Part shown: positions 21,824-35,088 of the stretch, piece by piece
Position numbering within the stretch: the stretch's first letter is position 1
How the letters are laid out: each line of letters opens with the position of its first letter
Assembly: GCF_947179165.1 (NCBI RefSeq)
Contig: NC_077238.1
Coordinates: forward strand, 73,226,757 to 73,290,756
Reading direction: 5' to 3'
Source of the DNA: Solanum dulcamara
Taxonomy: Eukaryota > Streptophyta > Magnoliopsida > Solanales > Solanaceae
Length of the DNA: 64,000 bases
Position numbers and translations under genes: made by a program
The notes under the pieces: model-generated
Seen by the model: the letters and a program-made list of their open reading frames with translations, nothing else
The model's database searches: none
Told to the model about the DNA's origin: nothing

Positions 21824-22024
21824 TAAAAAATAACTTAAAAGCTGATTTGACCAACTTTTAATCCAATCCAAACAAATTATTAGAGCTTATTTGGATTGAC
21901 TTATTTTAAGTGATTTTTAAGTTAAAATAATTTTTATGTATTTTTGTAGTGTTTGAATAAAATTAAAAGAAGAGTTAATCAATTGATTTAAGCTAAAATA
22001 ATAAAAATAAGTCAAAGGCCTATA

Positions 22025-22275
22025 CTTGTTCTGTTTCAATTTATTTGTTTGGTTTTAACTTAATATTTGTTTAAGAAAATAAATAAGATTATTGAATTTT
22101 GTGATCTTAAACTAAATTTATGTAAAATGTATTAAAATGTCCTCTAATCTTGTTATTTCGAACATATCATGTGAAAAATTAAAATTAAAAAATTATCAAA
22201 AAAATAAAAGACAATCTTTTCAAGCAAACTAAAAAAAACTTAAATATAAGCAAATTGAAACAGAGGAGGAGGGAG
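22025..22275. mobile_element. Stowaway-like MITE 5
   Basis: 251 bp between TA dinucleotides. The left end CTTGTTCTGTTTCAATTTA and right end AAATTGAAACAGAGGAGG are inverted repeats. Confidence 0.7.
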
Positions 22276-22580
22276 TACTATATAAGGGGCAATAGGCAAG
22301 CATGATCATGATCAAGTGATGATTTCATTCAAAATGGCTCTTGTTCTACCCCCTTTAAAGGAACTTTTTTATGACTGAAGACTTAATGTAACCGTTTGAA
22401 TTATTTTTTTTAAAAATAGACAAATTATATGGTTAAATAGATATTTGTCAGAAATAATTTTCAACAGTACTTTCAAAATCTGTGATCAAACAAATTCTTA
22501 TTGTTTGGCTAAATTTCTAAAAAGTTTTTCTTAGTGAATTTCTCAGAAAGTGATTTTCAAGTGATTTCCAAAAATGTACT
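22276..22580. other. Left flank of the LTR cluster
   Basis: 22500-22580 shares an about 80-bp similarity (CTAAATTTCTAAAAAGTTTT, TTTCTCAGAAAGTGATTTTC) with the right flank at 31815-31890, so the cluster is bracketed by a duplicated host or MITE-like sequence. Confidence 0.5.
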
Positions 22581-25093
22581 TGTTACGATCCGAATTTGAG
22601 TGTGATGACATCTGTTTTTTTCCACCGGATAAGTCAGCCTAAATTCAATATTTTCGGTGAATAAAGTGGAAAATAGTCTAAATAAGTAAATAATAAACAA
22701 AAACGGAAGTTTTTCAACTTAAACACTCTCAAAGATTGGTTGTCACATGTACAAGCCGCTAAAGAAAACAAAACTGAAATAAAATACAAGTCTCAATATG
22801 TCTTCAACTCTCAAATAGAGTAAAGCATAAAAGTGCAGGAAAATCTGAGAATATGTTGAATGTCAATAGCTACCTCTCCCAAACTCCTGGAAGCCTCGAT
22901 TATCATAAAAGGGTCGGTGATCAAGTCTAGGCTCAGAATCTACACAAGTGTAGAAGCAATGATGAGTACCAAACAACACGGTACCCAACAAGCTAACTAG
23001 AAAAATTAAGTAAATCTAATAGAATTCACGAACTCCTTTCCAGCCCAACCGAACCTCTGTAACTACAACTTACACAGAAATCATCCCAACCTAACAACTC
23101 ATACTAAATAGTTCAATAAAGTTCAGATTATAGCTCAATATCAGAACATATAACATAGAGATAATCACAAGTCACATATAAGCATCAAGTCTGTCACACA
23201 CAGTGTAGAACATATATATACACATTCAATGATCATGCATGTGTGCACTTACCGAAAAAGACCTCGACTTAATAATCTCAGACCGAAAATGACCTCGGTC
23301 TCATAATCTCTGACTGGAAATGACCTTGGTCTCATGATCTCTAACCGAAAATGACCTCGGTCTCCTAATCTCTGATCAAAAATGACCTCGGTGTTATATC
23401 TCTGACCAAAAATGACCTCGGTCCAGCAACCTTACCGTAAATGACCTCGGCAATATAATCCCACTAGAAATGACCTCGGTAATATAATATCTCTAACCAG
23501 AAATAACCTCGGTCTCACAATCATATACCTCTCATCACAATATTTCAGAACCAATGCAACAACATGCTCACACAAGTAACGAGGAATAATCAATTCAAAC
23601 AAACTGCAATCATAATTAAACTATCAATTATTTTATCAAATACACATAGATATCTAGATCACGGTAAGTAATATTCAATTTTCAACAATAACAAACATCA
23701 TTTTTTATTAAACCCCATCGATTCATTTTATATTAGTTCATTTCTCAATTCAACCCGTAACCTTATCCCCATTACTCCTAACACATATGCACACAGAAAA
23801 TTCAGGATTCTAAAAGATTCACGGAGTTTTAAGAGTCCACTTGCCTTAGTCAATACTCGATCGATCAATCCATGTGAGCGTTCCCCTTCCGAATGCTCTC
23901 CAAATCAACACAATCTACGCAAATTCAAATTCCCAATCAAAATACGAAACCACCGATAACTATATCATAATTTTGAAAATCGAGCCGAAACTGACCCTAA
24001 ATGCCCGTAATACCCTCTTCCGAAAATGAGCAAAATATTTTAGAATTTTTTACATGAACAGCATCCTCAAAGTATTTGAGATCTACTAGTGAAAATGGAA
24101 GTGGATTCGGACTTAAAACGTCACAATCATCAAAACATTGAAACTATTCAAGTTCTTGAAAACCCCAATTTCTCCAATTCAAAAACCTCAATTCCATGCT
24201 AGAAATCCTAAATAATCAATAGGTAATCAAGATTTGAGGTGAAGATTACTTACCACAAAGTTTCCCCGCAAAATATCCTATGAAAATTGCCTCTCCGAGC
24301 TTCAAAATCATCAAAAATGGTGAAAATAGGCTAAATCCCGTCTTTACATTATTCAGGGGTCATTTTCTTTCCGCAATCTCGACTACTTAGCCCACAATCG
24401 CTATGAAAAACTTCCCTCTCCTTTCCGCAATTGCGGACTTGATCTCGCGAACGCGAAGGTCAGGCTACCTGACTCTCCGCGGTCGCGGCCAGTGCTTCGT
24501 GAATGCGAAGGCTTATAGAGTTAAGCCATCGTGAATGCGACACCAGGTATCGTGAATGCGATAAGGGTGAGCTGACACCAGATATAAACAATATCCCTTA
24601 AGTCTCAAAGTCTCCGAATGACCCTCGGGATTCGATCGGAATCCCGTGCACATGCCATCTTAATAAATTTGATATTCCGGACTCAACGGAACCATTGGAA
24701 TTGGATTGAAAGGTCTCCTTAACCCAGAAACAAAAAAGTTGCAACCAAACTAACTTTATGCCTAAAAGATCAAAACACCCTCGAAGCTTCTAAAAAATAA
24801 ACAGGAACTCTTCTTAGGCCTAAAATAACCCTATGAATCTAACAGAGTCGTTGAAATTCGATTTCGAGCATCCGATCTATTAACGTTGACCAAAGTCAAT
24901 CCTATGATCAAAAACTCAAATATTTCCCACTCTACACCTCAAATCCACGACACAACCCGGAATATGATTCTGTCAGTCTCCTAGACTAATTTCAACGTTC
25001 CAGAATCAATGGATTCGAGGAAATTCCATTTCGAGACTTAAAATTCCAAATAACCTCAAATACCACTTTTGAGTCATTCTAAGTCTCTAAAAC
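22581..25093 (-). repeat. Gypsy-type LTR copy A, 5' end truncated (minus orientation)
   Basis: Starts TGTTACGATCCG on the plus strand. Closely related to copy B (29424-31797) over most of its length, including a GACCTCGG minisatellite and a GAACGCGAAGG block at 24360-24560. Its LTR 5' end (about 150 bp present in copy B) is missing where copy D begins. Confidence 0.7.
23251..23526. repeat. GACCTCGG minisatellite in LTR copy A
   Basis: About nine diverged units of roughly 31 bp, each built around GAAAATGACCTCGGTCTCAT. Orthologous array in copy B at 29794-30068. Confidence 0.88.
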
Positions 25094-27235
25094 TTTAACA
25101 CCCCAGATTTGTTTTCGCAAAGACTCAAATATTTTTTACGTGTGTGTAGACTCGAACCGAAGGATTTATAATTTTATATATGAGTTAGGATTAATTCCTA
25201 AGTATTTGTAGTGTGTTAGATGTGTTTAGGGGTCATAAGGGATCTTTAACACCAAGTCGAGTCCAAAGAATTAGTCTCGACTAAGTTTCCGAATGAGTTC
25301 GTATAATGGTCAACTTCCAACGACCATATCTCTTTGAATATAACGAACTGAGTGCCCACGACCTACCACATTAAAGGTATTTGAGTCATCTTTTCAACGC
25401 CACCAAGAATGTAATTTTTGGAGTTCGGAGTCAAAAGTTATGACCCTTTTTCTACAGACTAGTATTGCAGGAATTTCAGGCCTGGACTCTAAACCCAGAA
25501 AATTTAGGCTTGGCGCAGCAAGGGCGCGCCACGCCACTATAGCGCAAGATACAAGCCTCAGTAGTTCGGAACTTGGCGCGATGCTCCACTATTAGATGTG
25601 CAGGGTTTTTAAGACCATTTTCCAGAACCCAGAAAATTTAGGCTTGGCGTTGCAAGGGCGCGACGCGCCACTATAGCACCAGAAAATAGCCTTAGTAGTT
25701 TGGTCCTTGGCGCGATGCGCCACTATTAGGTGTGCAGGGTTTTAAGCCAATTTTGGCTTGGCGCTGCAGTGGCGCGACGCGCCACTATAGCGCCAGTAAG
25801 ATTTTTGCCCAGTTTTCCAGATTTTGAAGAGGGGCAACTTGGACTTTTTCCCTAATTATATATCCTCACTTGGAACATTTTGTACCATATTTTCTCAGAC
25901 TTTTGCCTCTTTTCTCTTCCAAATCATCTCCAACAAAATCCTCTCAAAAGCTCAAGGATTTAAGCTTTCCATTGAACACCCAACAACAAGGTTTCTTCAA
26001 AAATCTACTCTAAGGTATGTAAGGCTAACCTAAAATATGGATTGAGTTCTTCCATATGCCCCATAGATATGTTGGATGAAAATTGTGAAGGGATTGAACC
26101 TTCTATGAAGGTTTTCTTGAAATTTTCCTAAACTCTAGAATATTTTTATGTGTTAGTAATTGATTGGTGATTTTCATGACTTAAATTCTTGAATAGTTAT
26201 CTTTCATATTATTGACTACAAATGAATCTTTGTATATGAATTTATATGTATTGATGGTATTCTTGAGTTGACTTTGTTGAGAGCATTGATTTATGTATTC
26301 ATTCACATGAACCCAAGATGAGATTTCTTTTTGGTCATAATTTATCTTGAGGATGAGATTGATGGTTTTTATGTATAATAAAAATAATATTATTTTCATA
26401 GTGAAATGAGGTACTCTTTTAAATGAGTTTAATGAAATTGATTTTGAGTTATATGAGAATTGGGATAGTTATGAATATGAATGGCATAAAAAGAAATGAA
26501 ACATTGGTAGAGCTAGAATGTCCTTTTGTCCCTATAAATTGAATATAGAATTAAATAAGGAATTTGAAGTAGATGTTTGATGATGATGTGAATGATGATG
26601 TTTGATGATGACGTGAATGATGATATTTGATGATGATGTGAATGAAGAGGTTATGTTGATGAGGATGTTGTGTGATGAAGTGGATTTGATCCTTATGAAC
26701 ATTTGAAAATAAATGATCTTTTGAGAAGGAGTTTTAAATAAATGATTTGTGAACATTTTTGCATAAACTATTTATACACCATTTTGAGTTTAAAAAGTGA
26801 TTATTTTCACCTATGATTTAAAAAGAGTTTAAGCATGAGTTGAGTTTGAGAAGTCTTTTAATTATTTTTGAATATGAGTATTTTGAATATAAACGAGTTG
26901 AGTATTTTTACATAAAAATGTCTATTTGAGTTTGAGTTGAGGAGTTGAAATTATGTTTTAAATGCATCTAATATTTTTTGCATCCATTGAGTTGAGATGG
27001 TATCGAATTCAGAAAGAAGAGTTTGATTATTGAAATGAGTTGATTGTGAAAGAAGGTCCAATGAGACCAGATGGATTGAGTTTTGAAAAGAGTCCAATGA
27101 GACTAAATGAGTATTTTAAATATTTTACTCACTTGATAGATATGTGCATATTGAGTCTTGGGAGGAGTGTCGAGCACCGAATTGGGCAAGAGTATAGTTC
27201 ATACCCGAATTCCATAAACTACGCCGCCAATATCC
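25094..27235 (+). repeat. LTR copy D, 3' truncated (plus orientation)
   Basis: Starts TTTAACACCCC (decayed TGTAACACCCC). Same family as the intact solo LTR at 47560-50060: both share the CCCACGACCTA block, the ACGCCACCAAGAA block, the GCGCGACGCGCC repeats, and the TCGAGCACCGAA...ACTACGCCGCCAA region. It ends abruptly at copy C. Confidence 0.7.
25505..25800. repeat. GC-rich palindromic repeats in LTR copy D
   Basis: Three units about 115-125 bp apart containing CTTGGCGC and GGGCGCGACGCGCCACTATA, GC-rich islands in AT-rich DNA. The counterpart in the solo LTR is at 49355-49640. Confidence 0.8.
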
Positions 27236-29423
27236 CATAAAACGGAGACCTTAATCATTACAAAACTCCCTCACAGAGTGGTTGTCACATGTACAAGCCT
27301 TCTAATATAAGAAACTGAAGTAAATATAAGTCTCAACCTTTGTATCTCAAATAGATCAAAGTAAAAGATAAAGAGGAATAGGAAAGATGTCCGACATCAA
27401 CAACTACCTCTTGAATCTCCTCGGTAAGCCACAAATGGAAGATGAGAGAATGTGATCATTGTCTAGGCTTAGAACCTACACAAATGTAAATAGTAAGGGT
27501 GAATACCATTGACACGATACCCAAAAAGAGAACAATTTAGACTAAGCTAAGCTAATAAGACACACGTACTCCTGTCATACCATCCAACCTCAGACTATAA
27601 CCTGCATAAATATTAGTCCAGTCGAACAGTTCTAACATTACAATATAAGTATACATATAAGCCTCCACAATAGTACAACTCAGTTATTTAGATAGGATCT
27701 CAACAGTCAATACAGATCAAGTAGATAGCAGGGGTAATACAGTCCAAAATGACAAAGATGTAAGATGCAATGCAATGTCACACATAGTGATGCATGTATT
27801 TCCTAAATGATACACATCCGCTAACTAGCAGGTCGGAACCCATGGGACCATACATGGACCATGTATCCGTCGAAACCATTTTCCTTCGGCATAACTTATC
27901 TCTCACAGGAACCATTTCCCTTCGGCATTGACAGAACCATTTTTCTTCTGCATAAATCATTTCTCGCCAGAACCATTTTCCTTCGGCATAATCATCAAAT
28001 CAAATTCCATCTCAAAGTATCAGAATCAATGCAAATAGGCAATATCCATGTAAAATACAATAAAGGAATGATAATATCAACAAATCACAACTCATATCAC
28101 AACAGTATATTCAAATATTCACGATAAGTCAAGTATCAACTCATATAGGGCACAACATGTATAAATCCTCTTGTTTTCTATCTATTACCCTTTGTCTCCA
28201 TATCAATTTATTTAAACATCAATTAACCTCAACTAATACCCAAAATCACTTTCTATCACTTCTAAACAGGTAAAAACACGAATACATGATCCTACAAGCT
28301 AAGACATAGGTTTAGAAATTTACTTGCCTTGATTTCAATATCGAACTATGCTGGAATCTGAGCCTTACCTTACGTCGACATTCCGAATCAAGATAATCTA
28401 TTCAAATAAGCAATCCCAATAAGAATATGAGTCTATACCAAATTTGAATTTTTAACATCGAGTCCAAATCTGACCCGAACAACCCGAAATACCCAATTGC
28501 AAAAAAGAACAAAAATTAAAAAAATTTACATGAAAAAAATCCTTGAGGTATTTAGAAACTATTAGTGAAAACGAAATTGAATTTGGACTTAAAACCAACT
28601 TAGAATTATCAAAACATTGACATTTTAGTCTTTTGAAAACCCCCCAAGGTTTGAGTTCAGAAATCCATGATTTAGAGGCTAAAAATAATACATAACTGAT
28701 GGATAATGATGAAATTGAATAGAAATTACGTACCCAATTGATTTGCCTCAAAAAACCCTCCCCCAAGGAATCACCTCACAGCAAAATCACTAAGTCTCAA
28801 TTTTCGAAATCAACCCTCGGAATTCGTTCGAAATTCTGAGCACACAAACCTTATATGCTACTATCCTAATTTCGATGTTCCGAACTCAATGGAGCCATCA
28901 GAATTCAAATTCGAGGTCTCCTTGACCTGAAATTCAAAAAGTCGCAACTAAACTAACTTAGGCCTCCAAAATATCAACACGGGCTCGGGACCTCTAAAAG
29001 TTCAACTAACACTTCTTCTAGACCAAAAAAAATTCCTTAAATCCAATGGAGTCGTCGGAATTCTATTTCGAGCGTTGAAACTTCGAAAGTTCACCCAAGT
29101 CAAATCTTGGCTTAAAATTCATCAAATTCTCAACTCAAGACCTCAATTCTGACTCCGTAAACTTTTCTAGACCAATTTTCCCATTTTGAAGCTGTTGGAA
29201 TCGACAGAATTCCATTTTGAGACTCGTAGCTTTGGTTAACATAAAATACCACTTTTATACAATTAAACTTATAAAACTCAAAATTTCCAAAACTCAATAT
29301 TTTCGTAGAATTTTTCCAAAACCAACACTCAATACAAATCAGAAAAAACTCGGGGCAACTAGAGGGAGGGGCAAAGTGGTCATTTACAAAAAAATTCCAA
29401 AAATGACCTTCAAGGTCATTACA
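27236..29423 (-). repeat. LTR copy C, diverged Gypsy-type LTR (minus orientation)
   Basis: Its LTR 5' end, TGTAATGACCTTGAAGGTC on the minus strand, is intact at 29423; the 3' end is truncated near 27236. Related to copies A and B (shared TGGTTGTCACATGTACAAGCC-like block, written here as GGTTGTCACATGTACAAGCC) but more diverged, with a different minisatellite. Confidence 0.65.
27868..27996. repeat. CCTTCGGCAT minisatellite in LTR copy C
   Basis: Four diverged units of about 32 bp built on AACCATTTTCCTTCGGCATA. Occupies the place held by the GACCTCGG array in copies A and B. Confidence 0.8.
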
Positions 29424-31797
29424 CTATCTCTCCCAAAATCCTGGAAGCCTCGAAGATCAGAAAAGGGTCTGTGATCAAAGTCCAGACTCAGAACCTATAC
29501 AAGTGTAGAAGCAAGGATGAGTACCAAACAACACAGCACCCAGCAAGCTAACTAGAAAAAGTAAGTAAATCTAATAAAAATTACGAACTCCTTTACAACC
29601 CAACCGAACCTCCGTAACTAAAACCTGTATAGAAATCAGCTCAATCTAACAGTTTAATAAAGTTCAAATTACAGCTCAATATCACAAGATATAACATAGA
29701 TATAATTGCAAGTCATATATAAACATCAAGTTTGTCACACACAGTTATGTAGAACATGTATATGCACACTCAATGATCATGCATGTGTGCACATGCCGAC
29801 AAACACCTCTGCCTAATAATCTCAGACCGTAAATGACCTCAGTCTCATAGTCTCTAACTGGAAATGACCTTGGTCTCATGATCTCTAACCAAAAATGACC
29901 TCGGTCTCATCTCTGATCGAAAATGACCTCGGTCCCACAACCTCACCAAAAATGACCTCAGCAATATAATCATACCGAAAATGATCTTGTCCTATCAATC
30001 TCTCACTAGCAATGACCTCGGTAATATAATATCTCTGATAAAAAATGACCTCGGTCTCACAATCATATATCTCACATCACAGTGTTTCAGAACCAATACA
30101 ACAATATGCTTACACAAGTAACGAGGAATAATCAATTCCAACAAACAACAATCATAATTAGACTATCAATTACTTCATCAAATACACATAGATATCTAGA
30201 TCACAGTAAGTAATATTCAATTTTCAACAATAACACATATCATCTTTTATTAAACCCCATCAATTCATTTTAGATTAGTTCATTTCACAATTCAACCCAT
30301 AACCTCATTCTCATTACTCCCCAACACATATGCACACGGAAAATTCGGGATTCTAAAAGATTCACGGAGTTTTAAGAGTTTATTTGTCTTAGACAATACG
30401 CGATCGATCAATCCACGTGAGCATTCCCCTTCTGAATGCACTCTAAATCAACACAATCTATGCAAATTCAAATTTTCAATCAAAATACGGAACCAACGAC
30501 ACCCATATCATAGCCTTAAAAATTAGGCCGAAACTAACTCGAAATGCCCGAAAAATTCGATTCCATAAACGAGCAGAAAATACCAGAAAGTTTTACATGA
30601 ACAACATCCTCAAAGTATTTGGTATCTACTAGTGAAAACGGAAGTGGATTCAGACTTAAAACGAGCTAACAATTATCAAAACATTGCAACTATTCAAGTT
30701 GTTGAAAACTCCAATTTCTTCAATTCAAAAACCTCAATTCCATGCTAGAAATCCTAAATAATCAATGGGTAATCAAGACTTGAGGTGAGGATTACTTACC
30801 CCAAAGTTTTCTCGCAAAATCTCCTCTGAAAATCGCCTCCCTGAGCTCCAAAATCACCAAAAATTGTGAAAATAGGCTAAATTCCGTCTTTACATTGTTC
30901 AGGGGTCATTTGCTCTTCGCGATTATGACTCACTTAGTTCGCGATCGCAATGAATAACTTCCATCTCCTTTCCACGATCGCAAAACTGGCCTCGCGAACG
31001 CGAAGGTCGGGCTACTTGGCCCTCCGTGATCGCGGCCAGTGCTTCGCGAACGCAAAGGCTTATAGAGTTAAGTCATCGCGGGCACGACACCAAGTCTCGC
31101 GAACGCGATGAAGGTTGAGCTGACATGAGATATCAACAATATCCTTTAAGTCTCAAAGTCTCCAAATGACCCTCGGGATTCGATCGGAGGTCCGTATGCA
31201 CAAACCATATATGTCATCCTACAAAATTCGATATTCCGGACTCAACAGAACCATCGAAGTTGGATTTCGAGGTTTGCTTGACCCTGAAACCAAAAATTCA
31301 CAGCTAAACCAACCTTTTGCCTCAAAAGACCAAAACGCCCTTGGAGCTTTCGAAAAATACACAGGAACCTCCCTAGGCGTAAAGTCACCCTCTGAATCTA
31401 ACGGTTTCGTCGGAATTTGATTCCGAGCATTCAATCCCCATACGTTGACCAAAGTCAACCCTATGGCTAAAAACTCAAATGTTTCCAACTCCACACCTCA
31501 AATCCACAATACAACCCGAATATGATTCCGCCAATTCTCATAGACCAATTTCAACGTTCCGAAACTGATGGAATCGATGAAATTTTGTTCCGAGACTCAC
31601 AACTCCGAATGACCTCAAATACCACTTTTGAGTCATTCTAAACCTCTAAAATCAAAATTTACCAAAAATCTCAACTTTTGAAAAAAACCACAAAACCGAC
31701 ATGAGATATCAATCAAATATGACTTGGAAAAACTATCGAGAGGGATAAAATGGTCTTTTTATGAAAATTTCTAAAACTGACTTTCAAAGTCATTACA
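29424..31797 (-). repeat. LTR copy B, 3' truncated (minus orientation)
   Basis: Matches copy A from its position 22870 onward and retains the LTR 5' end (minus strand TGTAATGACTTTGAAAGTC at 31797). Truncated on the left exactly where copy C ends, so C probably inserted here and a later deletion removed both neighbours. Confidence 0.7.
29794..30068. repeat. GACCTCGG minisatellite in LTR copy B
   Basis: Eight to nine diverged units of about 31 bp, homologous to 23251-23526. Confidence 0.85.
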
Positions 31798-32794
31798 ATA
31801 TTCTTAGAGAAGTGTTTGACTAAATTTCTAAAAAGTTTTTCCAAGTGTATTTCTCAGAAAGTGATTTTCAAAAGTGTACTTTCAGAGAAAAAATAAAAAT
31901 GTTTTTGCTTATGAAAAAATAAATCTTTCTACTTCCTAAAGCTTAGCCAAACATCAATTATTTTTTTAAAAAATACACACTTTTTGAAAGAAATAAATTG
32001 AGGTGAATAATACTCTTAAGGGTAAGAGGGTCGCGAAACTCGATAACTTCAAACAGTATATATATATATACACGTCCCCATATTGACACCCCTAGCAATA
32101 AAGGTAAAGTGGTTCCATGATTGATTTGGGGTGTATAGTTGGATATTTAGTGGGTTTATCTGGGTTTGATTTTCAATTTAGCATTTCTGCATATTTGTTT
32201 TGGACATTTTAGTAGTTAGTTACATCTCATTTGTTTTTTAGTTTTCACAGAGTTTCAACCAAAATATTGCATTGAGTAATTGACATATCTTCTCAAAACA
32301 AATTCATTACCTTTTCTTCACACTTTCCGTTGTTCCTCCTTTTCTCTATATTAATACTTTTAAATTTACACGTTTTAACAAAAAAATTAAGGATATTTTA
32401 GTTATTCTAAAAATAATAAACAACTTATCAACTCTTTTTTTCAATACATAAATTGCTTATTAGTAATTATAAAACTTATTATTATTTTTTGATAAAACTA
32501 TAGAGTTTGAAATTTGAACTTGAAAATTTCAAAGTGATAAACCACATCAACCTTAAAAATCACTGCATTGTGCGAGATTCAATTCCGAAGCGTTTCAACA
32601 CATATTCAATCATCTAACTATTTGTTTTTTAAAACACTTAAAAAGCTTTTCCGTCTTTAAAATTTATCATCTATTTACAAAACAACTAATCCAAATGGGC
32701 TCCTAATCAAGTCATGTCTATTGTATTGTTGTAACCACTTTAGTTTAGTCAATTAACAATGAACAACACGAAACCTTATTGAAAAAATCTATAC
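31798..32794. other. Intergenic, no supported gene
   Basis: AT-rich, with MITE-like text at 31815-31990 and a short TA run near 32060. No coding signal. Confidence 0.4.
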
Positions 32795-33606
32795 CACCTA
32801 ACGATTTTAAGAACCAGGTTCTTGAACTAGTAATACAAATGTAAACAGTAAAAATAAGACACATAATTTATTGTGGAAAACCTCCTTGCTCAAGGGAAGA
32901 AAAACCACAACCTACACCTCGTAGGATTTCCACCAAACTTCACTAACTTTCAAAGAACAGTTTAGATTACAACTCAATAATCAATGAACTAACTCAAGTA
33001 CCTAAACTCTAACGATTAACTATAATCACAACTCAAACTCTCCAAGAAGTCAAACCCACTTCTTGTTACAAGCCTCACTTTCTACCTTAGAAAATTATAA
33101 CTCAATAATATTCCTAAGTAGAGTTCAAACACATAAATTAACTTTCAGAAAGAAAAACTAACTCTAGTTCTTTTTTCTTCAATGTTTTGCTCTTGGAACG
33201 CTGCCTTGCCTTTTTGCTTGAAAAAACTCTCGATATCAAATTGCAAAAAGCCGCGGAATCCTTTGTACGCCTTTTTCCTTTTATAGCATTGATTTTTGAA
33301 GACCTAGTTGAGTCCTACAAGGAAAGTATAATTTTTTTTATTGTTTTTCCTTATAGGAGTCCTATTGTGCGTCTTTCCTTATTTCTGCATTTTTGACTTG
33401 TACAAGGATTTGTCCAATTTCCCGCGTCTGCTTACTGCACCATCCAGCAAGTGAACCAATTTTACATAATCTGGTTCTCAGTTGTCATTATCAAAACCTT
33501 CTCGAATGGTGTCAACACTTAAGCTGATATAACCAAGGTTCTAATATCTTCATTAGTTGATTTCCTTTTATTTTATTCTTCAAGTTTGTATTTTGTATAC
33601 CCAACA
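32795..33606 (-). repeat. Probable Copia solo LTR (minus orientation)
   Basis: Minus strand begins TGTTGGGTATACAAAATAC at 33606. TATAC occurs at 32790-32794 and 33607-33611, a candidate target duplication, but the LTR 3' end (plus CACCTAACG) lacks the usual CA. The interior has the TGTGGAAAACCTCCTTGCTC text common in nightshade Copia LTRs. No element body adjoins. Confidence 0.45.
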
Positions 33607-34290
33607 TATACATATCTCTTTGGTATTTTGTTCATCACTAGTAGATTTTTATATATGTAGCTAGACAACAAACATTTCTTAAATAAAGAACAATTTCAAA
33701 TTAATGTGAGAAACCTATTGGGTTTGGTATGGAACGAATCGAACACCATGTGTTGACAATCCGAATAGATTAAGATTTTGTTTGACTATATAGGCAGGCA
33801 TCTGAGTGAAAGTATAACTAAAAATACTACTTGTAGTTATTTTACCATACCATTCGACTTTGAAGAAGTTAGATGTAATAGTCTAAGTAGTTGAATTTAT
33901 CATATTACAACAATTAATGAATTTTGTGAAACTATTTAGTGGCAATAATATAATTGTTGTTATATTATATTTAGCGACAATAATAAATATGAATATTTAT
34001 AATAACCACGAGTTAATATCTTAAAAGATCATTTAATTATGAGAGTTTATCTAGCAAAGTCATTGAATTTTATTTCATATTAATAAAAACACTTAACTTA
34101 TGGCTGTTATCAATAAATGAGAAGAAACCACTCTGTTTATAGACAACAAAGTGTAGTATGAACATGCGTTTATTGTGCCTTATCGGAAAAGTCACAACCC
34201 TTCGAAAAAATCACAGTCACAACCCTTCATTTTTCATTCACATATTTTAAAACCCAAAAATTCTCCGCATGAATGAAGAATGACTCTAAG
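33607..34290. other. Intergenic, no supported gene
   Basis: AT-rich, no motif recognised. Confidence 0.35.
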
Positions 34291-35030
34291 AAAAAGGGGA
34301 TAAGTGTGTACTTTACAAGCAATGATTAATTACATCTGGATAAGTAGGTTTTCCATTGAACTTTCTAGATCTACAATAATTACTCGAACTTCTTTGGTGA
34401 CTCCTACCTTTACTTCCTGTGATGAAATCCCGCCCATGATTTTTAGGCTTCTTTCTCATCTTCTCATTGAGTGGAAGAGCTGATATTACGTCTTTCATCC
34501 CAATAGAGTCTTTACCATATAAGATGGTTGTTGCCAAATTATCGTAGGAAGATGACAACGAGTTCAAGTGTACGATTACTTTATCTTCCTCATTAATCTT
34601 TACCCCAAAGTTCGCTAGTTACATGATTAGTCTATTAAGCACATTCAAATGTGACAAAAAATTTGTAGCATCGCACATATGTAGGGCATATAACTGCTTC
34701 TCTATGTACAATTTATTTGTTAGTATTTTGAACATGTGTAGATTTTTCTAACTTTTACCAAATGCCACATGCACATTCTTCATCGAAGATGTTATTGACT
34801 ACATCTGTTCGGTTCAACCTAATTGCATTAGCAGCATTTTCATCTATTTCTTCCCAATCTTCATGTTTCATAGATTTGGGCTTTTTGGATTTGCCGCTTA
34901 TACCTTATGTAATTCCTGTTGGATGGGCAAATCCTTTATCCTTCTCTGTCATGTTGAAAAATTACTATCACCATTGAATTTAGCTACCTTGTACTTTACT
35001 TTAGACATTATTTTTTTCTCTTGAGGATAG
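34291..35030 (-). pseudogene. Copia gag remnant
   Basis: Minus-strand text reads SSSYDNLATTILYGKDSI and ALPLNEKMRKKPKNHG, typical of the gag C-terminal half of plant Copia elements. Further upstream (34760-35010), in another frame, it reads AKFNGDSNFSTWQRRIKD-like text, the gag start. Stops and frameshifts throughout. It follows the LTR at 35089-35877 in the right order. Confidence 0.75.
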
Positions 35031-35088
35031 CACTACCGATCACAAAATTATTTATGTGAATGTGCAGAACTTGTGTTCTGACACCTAT

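Larger units (their letters stand above)
20848..21885. mobile_element. Larger MITE-like element with hAT-type ends
   Basis: The left end GGAGCTTGTTTGGGTTGCC with GACTTTTAAGTC pairs imperfectly with the right end AACTTTTAATCCAATCCAA and CAAACAAATTAT in inverted orientation. It contains a 159-bp tandem duplication and a Stowaway-like MITE. Target duplication not resolved. Confidence 0.4.

Noticed and set aside
23251..23526. Regularly spaced repeats resembling a CRISPR array
   Set aside because: Units are diverged, about 31 bp with no true spacers, lie inside a plant LTR, and no cas genes exist. It is a minisatellite.
25824..28127. Short open frames within LTR copies D and C
   Set aside because: Low-complexity or LTR-derived, no domain, mostly weak or non-ATG starts.
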